Of a stretch of DNA of 64,000 nt, positions 35,255-42,520 are shown in pieces. The stretch is from Paenibacillus silvestris (GTDB lineage: Bacteria; Bacillota; Bacilli; Paenibacillales; NBRC-103111). The stretch is from the NCBI RefSeq assembly GCF_009882985.1, contig NZ_WTUZ01000010.1, forward strand, positions 558,352 through 622,351, in the 5' to 3' direction. The translations under genes and the position numbers were made by a program. The notes below the pieces were generated by a model. It saw nothing but the letters and a program-made list of their open reading frames with translations, searched no databases and was not told where the DNA came from. How positions within the stretch are numbered: position 1 is the first letter of the stretch; each line of letters begins with the position of its first letter.

Positions 35255-36979
35255 TTAGTCTTCAATCGTGGATAAGTCACCTGTTGGGAGATTAAGCTCC
35301 CAAGCTTTGAGGACACGGCGCATAATTTTGCCGCTGCGCGTCTTCGGCAGCTTGTCTTTGAATTCAATTTCACGTGGAGCAGCGTGGGCAGAAAGCCCCT
35401 CTTTCACAAATTTGGATATGTCCGCTTTCAGCTCATCCGATGGTGTGAAGCCTTCACGTAGCGCGATGAACGCTTTGATGATTTCGCCACGCATCGGATC
35501 AGGCTTGCCAATTACCCCTGCTTCTGCGACCGCAGGATGCTCAACAAGCTTGCTCTCAACCTCGAATGGACCTACCCGCTCACCAGCCGTGTTAATTACA
35601 TCATCAACGCGGCCTTGGAACCAGAAGTATCCTTCTTCATCCTGATAAGCTGAATCACCAGATACGTACCAGCCTGTCAATCTGAAATACTCTTCATATT
35701 TGGAAGGATTGTTCCAAATCTTGCGCATCATTGACGGCCATGGTGTCTTGATGGCTAGATTCCCCATCCGGTTCGGAGGTAAGACATTCCCTGCATCATC
35801 AATAATAGCCGCTTCAACGCCCGGAATCGGACGTCCCATGGAACCCGGCTTAATCGTCATGGATGGATAGTTACAGATGAGTTGTCCACCTGTTTCGGTC
35901 ATCCACCACGTGTCATGAATCCGTTGGTTGTACACTTTGAGTCCCCAACGAACGACTTCCGGATTTAATGGCTCACCAACGCTCAGCACATGGCGAAGCG
36001 AAGAAAGATCGAAACCGGAGACAACATCATCACCTGCGCCCATCAACATGCGGAAGGCTGTCGGTGCGCTGTACCAAACGGTTACTTTATATTTTTGCAG
36101 CGTATTGTACCAATCTTGAGGACTAAAACGCCCACCACGGATTACATTCGTAGCCCCATTCAACCATGGAGCAAAAATGCCGTAAGAAGTTCCTGTTACC
36201 CAGCCTGGATCAGCTGTACACCAGTAAATATCGTCTTCCTGGAGATCCAGTACGATTTTACCCGTATAATAATGTTGAATCATTGCATTCTGTACGTGGA
36301 AAACACCTTTCGGCTTGCCTGTTGAACCCGATGTATAATGAATAATGAGTCCATCCTCACGGTCCAACCACTCGATTTCAAGATCAGTTGAAGCCTTTTC
36401 CATCTCTTTGTAGAAATCAACATGGCCTTCTGCAGGCTCCACATTTTCACCAACTACAATGATGTGTTTCAGGTTAGGAAGTTCACTCGAAGGAACCCGG
36501 GAAAGCAAGCTTGGCGTCGTCACAATCGCAACAGCTTCACTATCTTCCAGACGATCTTTCACAGCAGTTTCCATAAAAGCTTCAAACAAAGGCCCTACAA
36601 CAGCTCCAACTTTCAGTGTTCCAAGCAAAGCATAGTACAGCTCAGGCGTACGTGGCATGAAAATAAAGACGCGCTCACCTTTGCCGATACCAAGACCACG
36701 AAGCACATTACCGAATTGATTGGATCTGTCTTTCATCTGTCCAAATGTTACAGCTTCTTCTCTTTGATTGTCGCTGTAATACAGAGCAACTTTATCTTTC
36801 CTCGATGATTCAGCATGTCGATCTATAGCTTCATAAGCCATATTCACTTTGCCAGTTTCGTACCAAGAGAAGCTCTTTTCGATGTCTTTCCAGTCAAAAT
36901 TAGCGTGTGTTTCCTCATAATTTTTCATATTAGGATTTGCAGCTACCGCTTCAACGAGTTCAACTTTCATTTGATCCAT
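35255..36979 (-). CDS. acsA: Acetyl-CoA synthetase
   Basis: The 574-residue AMP-forming ligase matches B. subtilis AcsA closely. It has HYTSGSTGKPKGVFH (P-loop), TWWMTETGGQ, YVSGDSAYQDEEGYFWFQGR and the end PKTRSGKIMRRVLKAW. The Lys of SGKIM is the catalytic residue that AcuA acetylates to switch the enzyme off. It converts acetate, ATP and CoA to acetyl-CoA. The ATG at 36977-36979 has GAGGAGGG about ten bases upstream. It is divergent from acuA-acuC, as in B. subtilis. A candidate CcpA site overlaps the start of its transcript. Confidence 0.97.
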   Translation of the reverse strand: MDQMKVELVEAVAANPNMKNYEETHANFDWKDIEKSFSWYETGKVNMAYEAIDRHAESSRKDKVALYYSDNQREEAVTFGQMKDRSNQFGNVLRGLGIGKGERVFIFMPRTPELYYALLGTLKVGAVVGPLFEAFMETAVKDRLEDSEAVAIVTTPSLLSRVPSSELPNLKHIIVVGENVEPAEGHVDFYKEMEKASTDLEIEWLDREDGLIIHYTSGSTGKPKGVFHVQNAMIQHYYTGKIVLDLQEDDIYWCTADPGWVTGTSYGIFAPWLNGATNVIRGGRFSPQDWYNTLQKYKVTVWYSAPTAFRMLMGAGDDVVSGFDLSSLRHVLSVGEPLNPEVVRWGLKVYNQRIHDTWWMTETGGQLICNYPSMTIKPGSMGRPIPGVEAAIIDDAGNVLPPNRMGNLAIKTPWPSMMRKIWNNPSKYEEYFRLTGWYVSGDSAYQDEEGYFWFQGRVDDVINTAGERVGPFEVESKLVEHPAVAEAGVIGKPDPMRGEIIKAFIALREGFTPSDELKADISKFVKEGLSAHAAPREIEFKDKLPKTRSGKIMRRVLKAWELNLPTGDLSTIED

Positions 36980-37040
36980 GTACGTAAAACCCTCCTCACG
37001 AGATAAACCGCTTTCATTTTACTGATGTTTTCGAGCAAAA

Positions 37041-37055
37041 TGTGATCGATTTTTG
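37041..37055. promoter_or_regulatory. Candidate CcpA (cre) operator in the acsA-acuA intergenic region
   Basis: Read on the minus strand, CAAAAATCGATCACA matches the cre consensus TGWAAANCGNTNWCA except at the first two bases. It lies between the acsA -10 and its ribosome binding site, a roadblock position. CcpA is encoded 4 kb away, and B. subtilis acsA and acuABC are CcpA-repressed, so regulation is plausible. The assignment is by eye. Confidence 0.45.
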
Positions 37056-37064
37056 ACATATTCT

Positions 37065-37073
37065 ATTATATCA
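37065..37073 (-). promoter_or_regulatory. Extended -10 promoter of acsA
   Basis: Minus-strand TGATATAAT carries a perfect -10 TATAAT (37065-37070) with the TGn extension. No convincing -35 is present. It predicts a leader of about 80 bases before the acsA ATG. Confidence 0.6.
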
Positions 37074-37126
37074 CACGAAGAATTTTTCGCCTACGCCTAA
37101 GTTCGCTTTTATTTCCAAATAAAATT

Positions 37127-37135
37127 TGGTATAAA
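37127..37135 (+). promoter_or_regulatory. Extended -10 promoter of acuA
   Basis: Plus-strand TGGTATAAA provides an extended -10 (TATAAA, 37130-37135) about 65 bases before the acuA ATG; no good -35 was seen. Confidence 0.45.
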
Positions 37136-37200
37136 GGGACTATGACCGAACGGAAAAGGAATCACTCATCATGCTGTTTTTCAAAAGGAGAGCTAAGATT

Positions 37201-37839
37201 ATGCAGCATACCAAAATATATCACTCATCTCGCTTGCGCGCAGCTCCCGATCAACCAGAAATTATGATAGAAGGTCCTGTTTCTTCTGACAGCTTGAAGA
37301 GTCTCATCATGCATAACAAATTAGATGCCTTCCGCAGACCTAAGGAACAACTGGAAGCACTAGTTGAAATTGCAGAATTACCGGAAGGCCGAATCATCAT
37401 AGCCAGAGACGGCACTACCATTGTCGGTTATGTCACCTTCCATTATCCAGATGAAATTGAGCGGTGGTCACAAGGACATATGCAAGATTTAATAGAGCTC
37501 GGTGCTATAGAAGTTGCGGATGACTATCGCACAATGGGGCTCGGCAAACGGATGATTCGCCTTGCTTTCGAGGACGAACAGATGGAGAATGTCATATGCT
37601 TTACTACAGAGTATTATTGGCATTGGGACTTGGAAAATAGCAAGCTCACCGTTTGGGAATACCGGCAAATGATGGAGAAGTTAATGAAAAGCGTCGATAT
37701 GATCTGGTTCGCTACGGATGATCCTGAGATCTGTTCGCACCCAGCCAATTGTTTAATGGTTCGTATAGGCAAGCAAGTTCCTATATCTTCCATAGAGCAG
37801 TTTGATCGTATTCGCTTTCAACAGCGATTCATGTACTAA
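37201..37839 (+). CDS. acuA: Acetoin-utilisation protein AcuA, GNAT protein acetyltransferase
   Basis: The 212-residue protein is collinear with B. subtilis AcuA: IEGPVSSDSL, LPEGRIIIARDG, DLIELGAIEVADDYR, TTEYYWHWDLE and the end IRFQQRFMY. It is a GNAT enzyme that acetylates and inactivates AcsA. The frame reaches 37171, but AAAGGAG places the start at the ATG at 37201 (MQHTKIYHSS), which agrees with the family. It is divergent from acsA and followed by acuC. The GNAT acetyl-CoA loop reads YRTMGLGKRM. Confidence 0.96.
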   Translation: MQHTKIYHSSRLRAAPDQPEIMIEGPVSSDSLKSLIMHNKLDAFRRPKEQLEALVEIAELPEGRIIIARDGTTIVGYVTFHYPDEIERWSQGHMQDLIELGAIEVADDYRTMGLGKRMIRLAFEDEQMENVICFTTEYYWHWDLENSKLTVWEYRQMMEKLMKSVDMIWFATDDPEICSHPANCLMVRIGKQVPISSIEQFDRIRFQQRFMY

Positions 37840-37907
37840 GACAGACGAATCTTTGGATTTCTAAGGCTTCAGGCACGCATGTTAGCTCATTCGGGGGAAT
37901 GTGGGAT

Positions 37908-39095
37908 ATGAACAAGAAGGCATCAAATCCTGTCTTTATCTATGATGACGAAGAAATTCAGTATAAATTCAATGAGAATCACCCTTTTAATCAAGACCGG
38001 CTTGTCATGACGGTCGATCTGCTTCGCAAAGCCGGTGCGCTTCCAGACAGCGCGCTATGTTCGCCTCGCGTTGCCACAGACAACGAGCTGCTGCGGGTTC
38101 ACGCACCGGCTTACATCGAAGCTGTGAAAGCGCTTAGCGCTTCCGTGCCAGAGGAACGTTGGGTCAAAGAAGCGGCACGCTTCGGACTCGATACCGATGA
38201 CACGCCTTTCTTCCCCGGGATGCATGACATCACGGCGAAGATTGTTGGCGGTTCCATTACCGCAGTAGACCTGGTAATGTCCGGGCAAGCCCCGCACGCC
38301 CTTCATCTGGGCGGCGGGCTGCACCACGCGCTGCAAAGCAAAGGCGCGGGCTTCTGCGTCTACAACGACGCTTCAGCGGCGATTGCGCACGCCAAAGAGA
38401 CGTACGGCGCGAAGGTGCTGTACGTCGACACGGACGTGCATCATGGGGATGGCGTACAGTGGAGCTTCTACGCCGATCCCCAGGTATGCACGCTGTCCAT
38501 TCATGAGACGGGGAAATTTCTTTTCCCCGGTACGGGAGCCGTGAACGAACGCGGAGAAGGCGACGCGTTCGGAACAAGCATTAACGTCCCGATGGAACCT
38601 TACACCGAGGATGAATCGTGGCTGGAATGCTTCGGCGAGGTGCTAACCGAGACGATTGCCCGCTTCCAGCCGGACATCATTATCTCGCAGCATGGGTGCG
38701 ACGCCCATGCGTTCGACCCGCTCGCGCATGTGCACTGCTCCATGCGCGTGTACAAGGCTATGCCCGAGCTCATCCACTCCCTTGCGCACCAATGGTGCGA
38801 AGGGCGGTGGGTTGCGCTCGGGGGCGGTGGGTACGACATCTGGCGTGTCGTACCACGGGCTTGGAGCCTGCTCTGGCTCGCGATGAGCGAGCAGGCTGTT
38901 TTGCCCCAGCTGGCGGCGCAGCCGCAGCTGGAGCTTCCCCAGGCGTGGCTGGACGCCTGGCAGAGCAAGAGCCCGGTCCAGCTCGTGAATACGTGGCTGG
39001 ACCCTGTGGATGCTTGGGCGCCGATTCCGAGGCGCCAGGTCATAACAGAAAAGAACCGACAAACGAAGGATCTTTCTATGATGTATTTGAAATAG
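37908..39095 (+). CDS. acuC: AcuC, class I histone-deacetylase-like protein deacetylase
   Basis: The 395-residue protein has the zinc deacetylase core: HPFNQDR, LGGGLHHALQSKGAGFCVYN, DTDVHHGDG (with the catalytic His pair region), SQHGCDAHAFDPLAH and GGGGYDIWRV. It reactivates acetylated AcsA. The ATG at 37908 is preferred because GGGGGAA lies nine bases upstream; an ATG three codons earlier abuts it. Bases 38050-39030 are GC-rich against the flanks. In B. subtilis the order is acuA-acuB-acuC; here acuB is absent and acuC follows acuA after 68 bases. Confidence 0.95.
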   Translation: MNKKASNPVFIYDDEEIQYKFNENHPFNQDRLVMTVDLLRKAGALPDSALCSPRVATDNELLRVHAPAYIEAVKALSASVPEERWVKEAARFGLDTDDTPFFPGMHDITAKIVGGSITAVDLVMSGQAPHALHLGGGLHHALQSKGAGFCVYNDASAAIAHAKETYGAKVLYVDTDVHHGDGVQWSFYADPQVCTLSIHETGKFLFPGTGAVNERGEGDAFGTSINVPMEPYTEDESWLECFGEVLTETIARFQPDIIISQHGCDAHAFDPLAHVHCSMRVYKAMPELIHSLAHQWCEGRWVALGGGGYDIWRVVPRAWSLLWLAMSEQAVLPQLAAQPQLELPQAWLDAWQSKSPVQLVNTWLDPVDAWAPIPRRQVITEKNRQTKDLSMMYLK

Positions 39096-39097
39096 GA

Positions 39098-39145
39098 TGC
39101 AAAAAAGAGTTAAGCAAGGTATACCTGCTTAACTCTTTTTTTGCA
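39098..39145 (+). terminator. Terminator of acuA-acuC
   Basis: TGCAAAAAAGAGTTAAGCA pairs with TGCTTAACTCTTTTTTTGCA to give a long A/T-flanked hairpin directly after the acuC stop. Confidence 0.92.
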
Positions 39146-39464
39146 TGTTCCCGTTTAAACAGGCTACCTTCCGCTAGCAGCTTTCAAATAGAGTAACTAC
39201 AATACGCTATTTAATTCGAATAGGCTATTTTCAGGTTCGCTGAGGAACTACAGGGTCTTAAGCGTTGCCGATACCACCTATCCGCCTGAGAAAGCTATGA
39301 ATAGAGGAACAGAGTTCCCTCTGATTGGCATAATCGTTGATTATTGCATAAATAAGGGAGCATAGTTCCCGATAACGTCACCAGTTGGCATTCACTATTG
39401 GCCCAACGATAATTCCCCTATACGTTCATCCCTATTGCCCAGCTAACTCTTCAGCTTCAGTCTC
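39146..39464. repeat. Non-coding region with degenerate tandem units of roughly 50-60 bases
   Basis: No gene is visible in this 319-base gap. Related motifs recur at intervals of 50-60 bases: GAGTAACTACAATACGC (39191), GAGGAACTACAGGGTC (39242), GAGGAACAGAGTTCC (39304) and GGGAGCATAGTTCCC (39356). Each is followed by a stretch with TTGGC/TTGCC or GGCTATT elements. AGAGGAACAGAGTTCCCTCT (39303-39322) is nearly palindromic. The units are poorly conserved and look like a decayed intergenic repeat array. No known element is assigned. Confidence 0.45.
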
Positions 39465-40166
39465 TCACAGCTGCTTCACAATATCCTCAACCATCTTATA
39501 AGAATTCTCAGATGCTTGAACCGTGAACTCCCCAAAGTTCACATGAGCAGAGCCATCTGCTTTATCAGACATCGAGCGAAGCACGACGTATGGAATTGCA
39601 TTCATGGAACAAACCTGTGCAACGGATGCCCCTTCCATTTCCACACAAACGCCGCCAAGCTCCGTATTAAGGCTAGCTACTACTTCACGGCTAGCAATAA
39701 ACTGGTCGCCGGAGAGTACTCTCCCCTTTTTCACTTTACCAGCAAAGAGCTTCTCACCCGAAGCAACCGCCAACTCCACCAGCTTGCTGTCTGCTTCAAA
39801 AATAGATTTCGCCTCATATGGAATGATGCCTCGCGCGAAACCGAGCGGTGTAACATCCATATCATGCTGCATGCATTCACTGGAAACAACAAGATCACCG
39901 ATGTTCAGTTCAGGATCCAATGCGCCAGCAACACCTGTAAATATAACAGCTTCAACACCAAATTTATCAATCAAAATTTGAGTGGTTACGGCAGCGTTAA
40001 CCTTCCCTACGCCAGTGCGGCATACGACGACTTCTTTTCCGAAATACGTCCCTTCTCTGAAGGTAATTCCCGCTTTCACCGTTTCACGCACATTCGACAT
40101 ATGCGCAACAAGCAGTTCAATTTCTTCATTCATCGCACCGATTAGTGCAAGTTTATTCCAAGTCAT
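39465..40166 (-). CDS. mtnN: 5'-methylthioadenosine/S-adenosylhomocysteine nucleosidase
   Basis: The 233-residue enzyme has the MTAN motifs: LALIGAMNEEIELL, VVCRTGVGKVNAA, TGVAGALDPELNIGDLV, VEMEGASVAQVC with the substrate-binding Glu pair, and RSMSDKADG with the catalytic Asp. It cleaves adenine from MTA and SAH, supporting methionine salvage. The frame extends five codons, but GAGGATC before the ATG at 40164-40166 supports the shorter form. It is on the minus strand, downstream of ccpA but separated by a terminator. Confidence 0.96.
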   Translation of the reverse strand: MTWNKLALIGAMNEEIELLVAHMSNVRETVKAGITFREGTYFGKEVVVCRTGVGKVNAAVTTQILIDKFGVEAVIFTGVAGALDPELNIGDLVVSSECMQHDMDVTPLGFARGIIPYEAKSIFEADSKLVELAVASGEKLFAGKVKKGRVLSGDQFIASREVVASLNTELGGVCVEMEGASVAQVCSMNAIPYVVLRSMSDKADGSAHVNFGEFTVQASENSYKMVEDIVKQL

Positions 40167-40201
40167 GTCATCGATCCTCATTTCAGTTATGTATAAAGGA
40201 G

Positions 40202-40250
40202 AAAACCTCTAAGCGGCGTCATCCTCGAAAGGAATAGCTCGCTTAGAGGC
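40202..40250 (-). terminator. Terminator of ccpA
   Basis: CCTCTAAGCG and CGCTTAGAGG form a 10-bp perfect stem around a 24-base loop, followed by TTTTC on the minus strand, ten bases after the ccpA stop. Confidence 0.8.
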
Positions 40251-40259
40251 TTAAGTTCA

Positions 40260-41264
40260 CTAGGCTTGCGTAACAGAGTTACGGTTAATTACTTCATGCG
40301 GCAAAATGACCTGCATGTTATCTGTTGATTCTTTGTTCATCAACTTCGTCAGTAGACGCATCGACACTGCTCCGATATCATACATCGGTTGGGCAACTGT
40401 CGTAAGTGTAGGTCTTACCATGGAAGCCATGCGAATGTTATCTACACTGATTACAGCGATATCTTGCGGTACTTTAAGTCCGCTATCTTGAATCGTGTGA
40501 ATGGCGCCAATCGCCATTTCGTCTGTTGCCGAGAAAATTGCGGTTGGACGAGGTGAAAGCTCCAAGAAATATTTAACAGCGTCGACACTGGATTCATATC
40601 GATAGTTGCCGATACGAACATACTCATCGCGCAGCTCAATTCCTGCTTCATCGAGGGCTCTCTTGTACCCTTGATAGCGCGCGAATCCATTAGCTGGATC
40701 ATGCAGCGTTCCGGAAATCATTGCGATGTCGCGATGTCCAGCTGCGATTAACACGTTAACCGCATCGAATGCAGCTTTCTCATGATCGATATCCACGGAA
40801 GCCATCGTTTGTGCCTCATCCTTCGTTCCACACAATACAACGGGAACGGAAGAGGTACGGAAAGCTTGAATGTGATCTTCTGTCACCACGCCACCCATGA
40901 AGAGCAAGCCATCGACTTGTTTTTCCAAAAGCGTGTTAATGACTCGAATTTCTTTTTCCTTCTTCTTATCCGCATTACACAAAATAATATTGTAATGATA
41001 CATATTCGCAATATCTTCAATTCCGCGTGCCACTTCTGCGAAAATTGAGTTCGAAATATCGGGAATGACGACACCAACGGTTGTCGTTTTCTTGCTTGCC
41101 AATCCTCTTGCCACCGCATTAGGGCGGTAGCCGAGACGTTCAATGGCTTCAAAAACCTTCTTGCGCGTTTGCGGCTTCACGTTCGGATTGTTGTTTACAA
41201 CCCTGGAAACGGTTGCCATGGATACGCCTGCTTCTCTAGCTACATCATAAATGGTTACGGTCAC
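40260..41264 (-). CDS. ccpA: Catabolite control protein A, LacI family
   Basis: The 334-residue regulator starts with TVTIYDVAREAGVSMATVSR, has the hinge GYRPNAVARGLASKKTTTVG, and ends with IGAVSMRLLTKLMNKE, all diagnostic of CcpA. It represses or activates genes at cre sites when bound to HPr or Crh phosphorylated on Ser46. I chose the GTG at 41262-41264 because GGAGAGAG lies five bases upstream and the length then matches other CcpA proteins; an in-frame ATG five codons earlier overlaps that Shine-Dalgarno. Its neighbours acsA, acuA and acuC are typical targets and typical neighbours. Confidence 0.95.
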   Translation of the reverse strand: MTVTIYDVAREAGVSMATVSRVVNNNPNVKPQTRKKVFEAIERLGYRPNAVARGLASKKTTTVGVVIPDISNSIFAEVARGIEDIANMYHYNIILCNADKKKEKEIRVINTLLEKQVDGLLFMGGVVTEDHIQAFRTSSVPVVLCGTKDEAQTMASVDIDHEKAAFDAVNVLIAAGHRDIAMISGTLHDPANGFARYQGYKRALDEAGIELRDEYVRIGNYRYESSVDAVKYFLELSPRPTAIFSATDEMAIGAIHTIQDSGLKVPQDIAVISVDNIRMASMVRPTLTTVAQPMYDIGAVSMRLLTKLMNKESTDNMQVILPHEVINRNSVTQA

Positions 41265-41407
41265 GGTTACTCTCTCCATTTTCAAAAGTATTCTGCGAGC
41301 CTAGTATATTACCGTTATGATACGACAAATTAATCCATCTTGCAATGAAAAATGAAAATACTTTGAAAATAATTTCATTTTGTTTTCAAAAGTTGTACAA
41401 ATATGTA

Positions 41408-41434
41408 CAAAAGCCAATCCGCAAGGGATTGGCC
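41408..41434 (-). terminator. Terminator of the zinc-ribbon gene
   Basis: GCCAATCC and GGATTGGC form an 8-bp stem with a five-base loop, then TTTTG on the minus strand, about ten bases past the stop. Confidence 0.82.
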
Positions 41435-41443
41435 GCATCCTGC

Positions 41444-41851
41444 TTATGTCGAAATTGCGCTCTGCGTGATCTGAGATAGCCGTTTGCGAATTTCTTCTGC
41501 CCACGGCTCGTCACCAAGCGATTGTGCCAGCAGTAAGATGTCCAGAAGCTCATTAATACGTTCTTCTACAATCTTTTCCATGGAATCGTTCATATGTTCT
41601 TTCTCGGTTACCTTGAGCAGCAAGAAAGCCACTTCCGATAGCTCATGAAAAAACAACTGCTGTTTCTCAGGCTTACTCCCCAGCTTGCCGATTAAACCGG
41701 TAAGCTCGGGTTTAACATGAGGAACAACTTCACTTCGCCCACAAGCCTCACATGAATAAATAGGTACATTTTCAATATCGACTTTACTTTGATAAATAAC
41801 CGTACGCAGACGAAGGTTCATCGTGCGTCCGCACTTACAAAACTTTTGCAT
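41444..41851 (-). CDS. Zinc-ribbon protein of unknown function
   Basis: The 135-residue protein opens with a four-cysteine ribbon (FCKCG at residue ~4 and SCEACG at ~33), as in YgiT-type zinc fingers, followed by a helical, Glu/Leu-rich C-terminal part. GGAG is seven bases before the ATG at 41849-41851. I do not recognise the specific family. It sits upstream of ccpA on the same strand, with its own terminator between. No helix-turn-helix is evident, so I make no call of an antitoxin or regulator. Confidence 0.75.
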   Translation of the reverse strand: MQKFCKCGRTMNLRLRTVIYQSKVDIENVPIYSCEACGRSEVVPHVKPELTGLIGKLGSKPEKQQLFFHELSEVAFLLLKVTEKEHMNDSMEKIVEERINELLDILLLAQSLGDEPWAEEIRKRLSQITQSAIST

Positions 41852-41976
41852 TCTAACACTCCTTCACTGGCAGGCGGCATGAACATGAATTTCTTGTAAT
41901 AAAGATATTCTACGATTCTATACGATTTCCTGCCGAAAGAAGAGTAGTAGTTTTTGCCACGAATGGAAGCGTCCTG

Positions 41977-42519
41977 TTACTTTTCCTGATGGTTATGATA
42001 TTGCACGAGCTCGTCCACAAAACGCTTGGAAAATGCCGGTAGATCTGGCGGACGACGCCCTGAAATGATATTACGGTCAACCACTACTTCTTCATCAACC
42101 CATGTTGCTCCTGCATTTTCGAGGTCATCTCGAATGCCTGGCGTTGAGGTCATTGTGTAGCCATTTACGATTTTCGCTGAGATAAGCACCCAGCCGGCAT
42201 GGCAAATTTGAGCAATCGGCTTCACCGCGGCATGAAACTCCTGTGTAAGGCGAAGCACATCTGGATAACGGCGCAATTTATCAGGTGCCCAGCCTCCTGG
42301 CACATACAGACCGATATAATCCGAGGACTGCACTTCATCAAAAGCATAATCTGTTGTAATCGGCACACCATATTTACCATGATATACAGTTTTCGCTTTT
42401 GGCCCGACGATATCTACGACAACACCAGCCTCACGCAAACGCAAAACGGGATACCACATCTCCAAATCTTCAAACTCTTCATCAACAAATGCCAATACTT
42501 TCGTACCCTTCAATTCCAT
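41977..42519 (-). CDS. DJ-1/PfpI family protein
   Basis: The 180-residue protein has the type 1 glutamine amidotransferase-like fold with the nucleophile Cys in AQICHAGW, the acidic residue in FVDEEFEDLEMWYP, and YVPGGWAPDKLR. PfpI-type enzymes are proteases, glyoxalases or deglycases; which applies here is unknown. GGAGGT precedes the ATG at 42517-42519. The gene begins one base after the EI gene stop, so it is the third gene of a PTS operon. Confidence 0.9.
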   Translation of the reverse strand: MELKGTKVLAFVDEEFEDLEMWYPVLRLREAGVVVDIVGPKAKTVYHGKYGVPITTDYAFDEVQSSDYIGLYVPGGWAPDKLRRYPDVLRLTQEFHAAVKPIAQICHAGWVLISAKIVNGYTMTSTPGIRDDLENAGATWVDEEVVVDRNIISGRRPPDLPAFSKRFVDELVQYHNHQEK

Positions 42520-42520
42520 G

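Noticed and set aside
38618..39196. 192-codon plus-strand frame overlapping acuC
   Set aside because: It is a GC-rich shadow of acuC running through its terminator, with no start signals.
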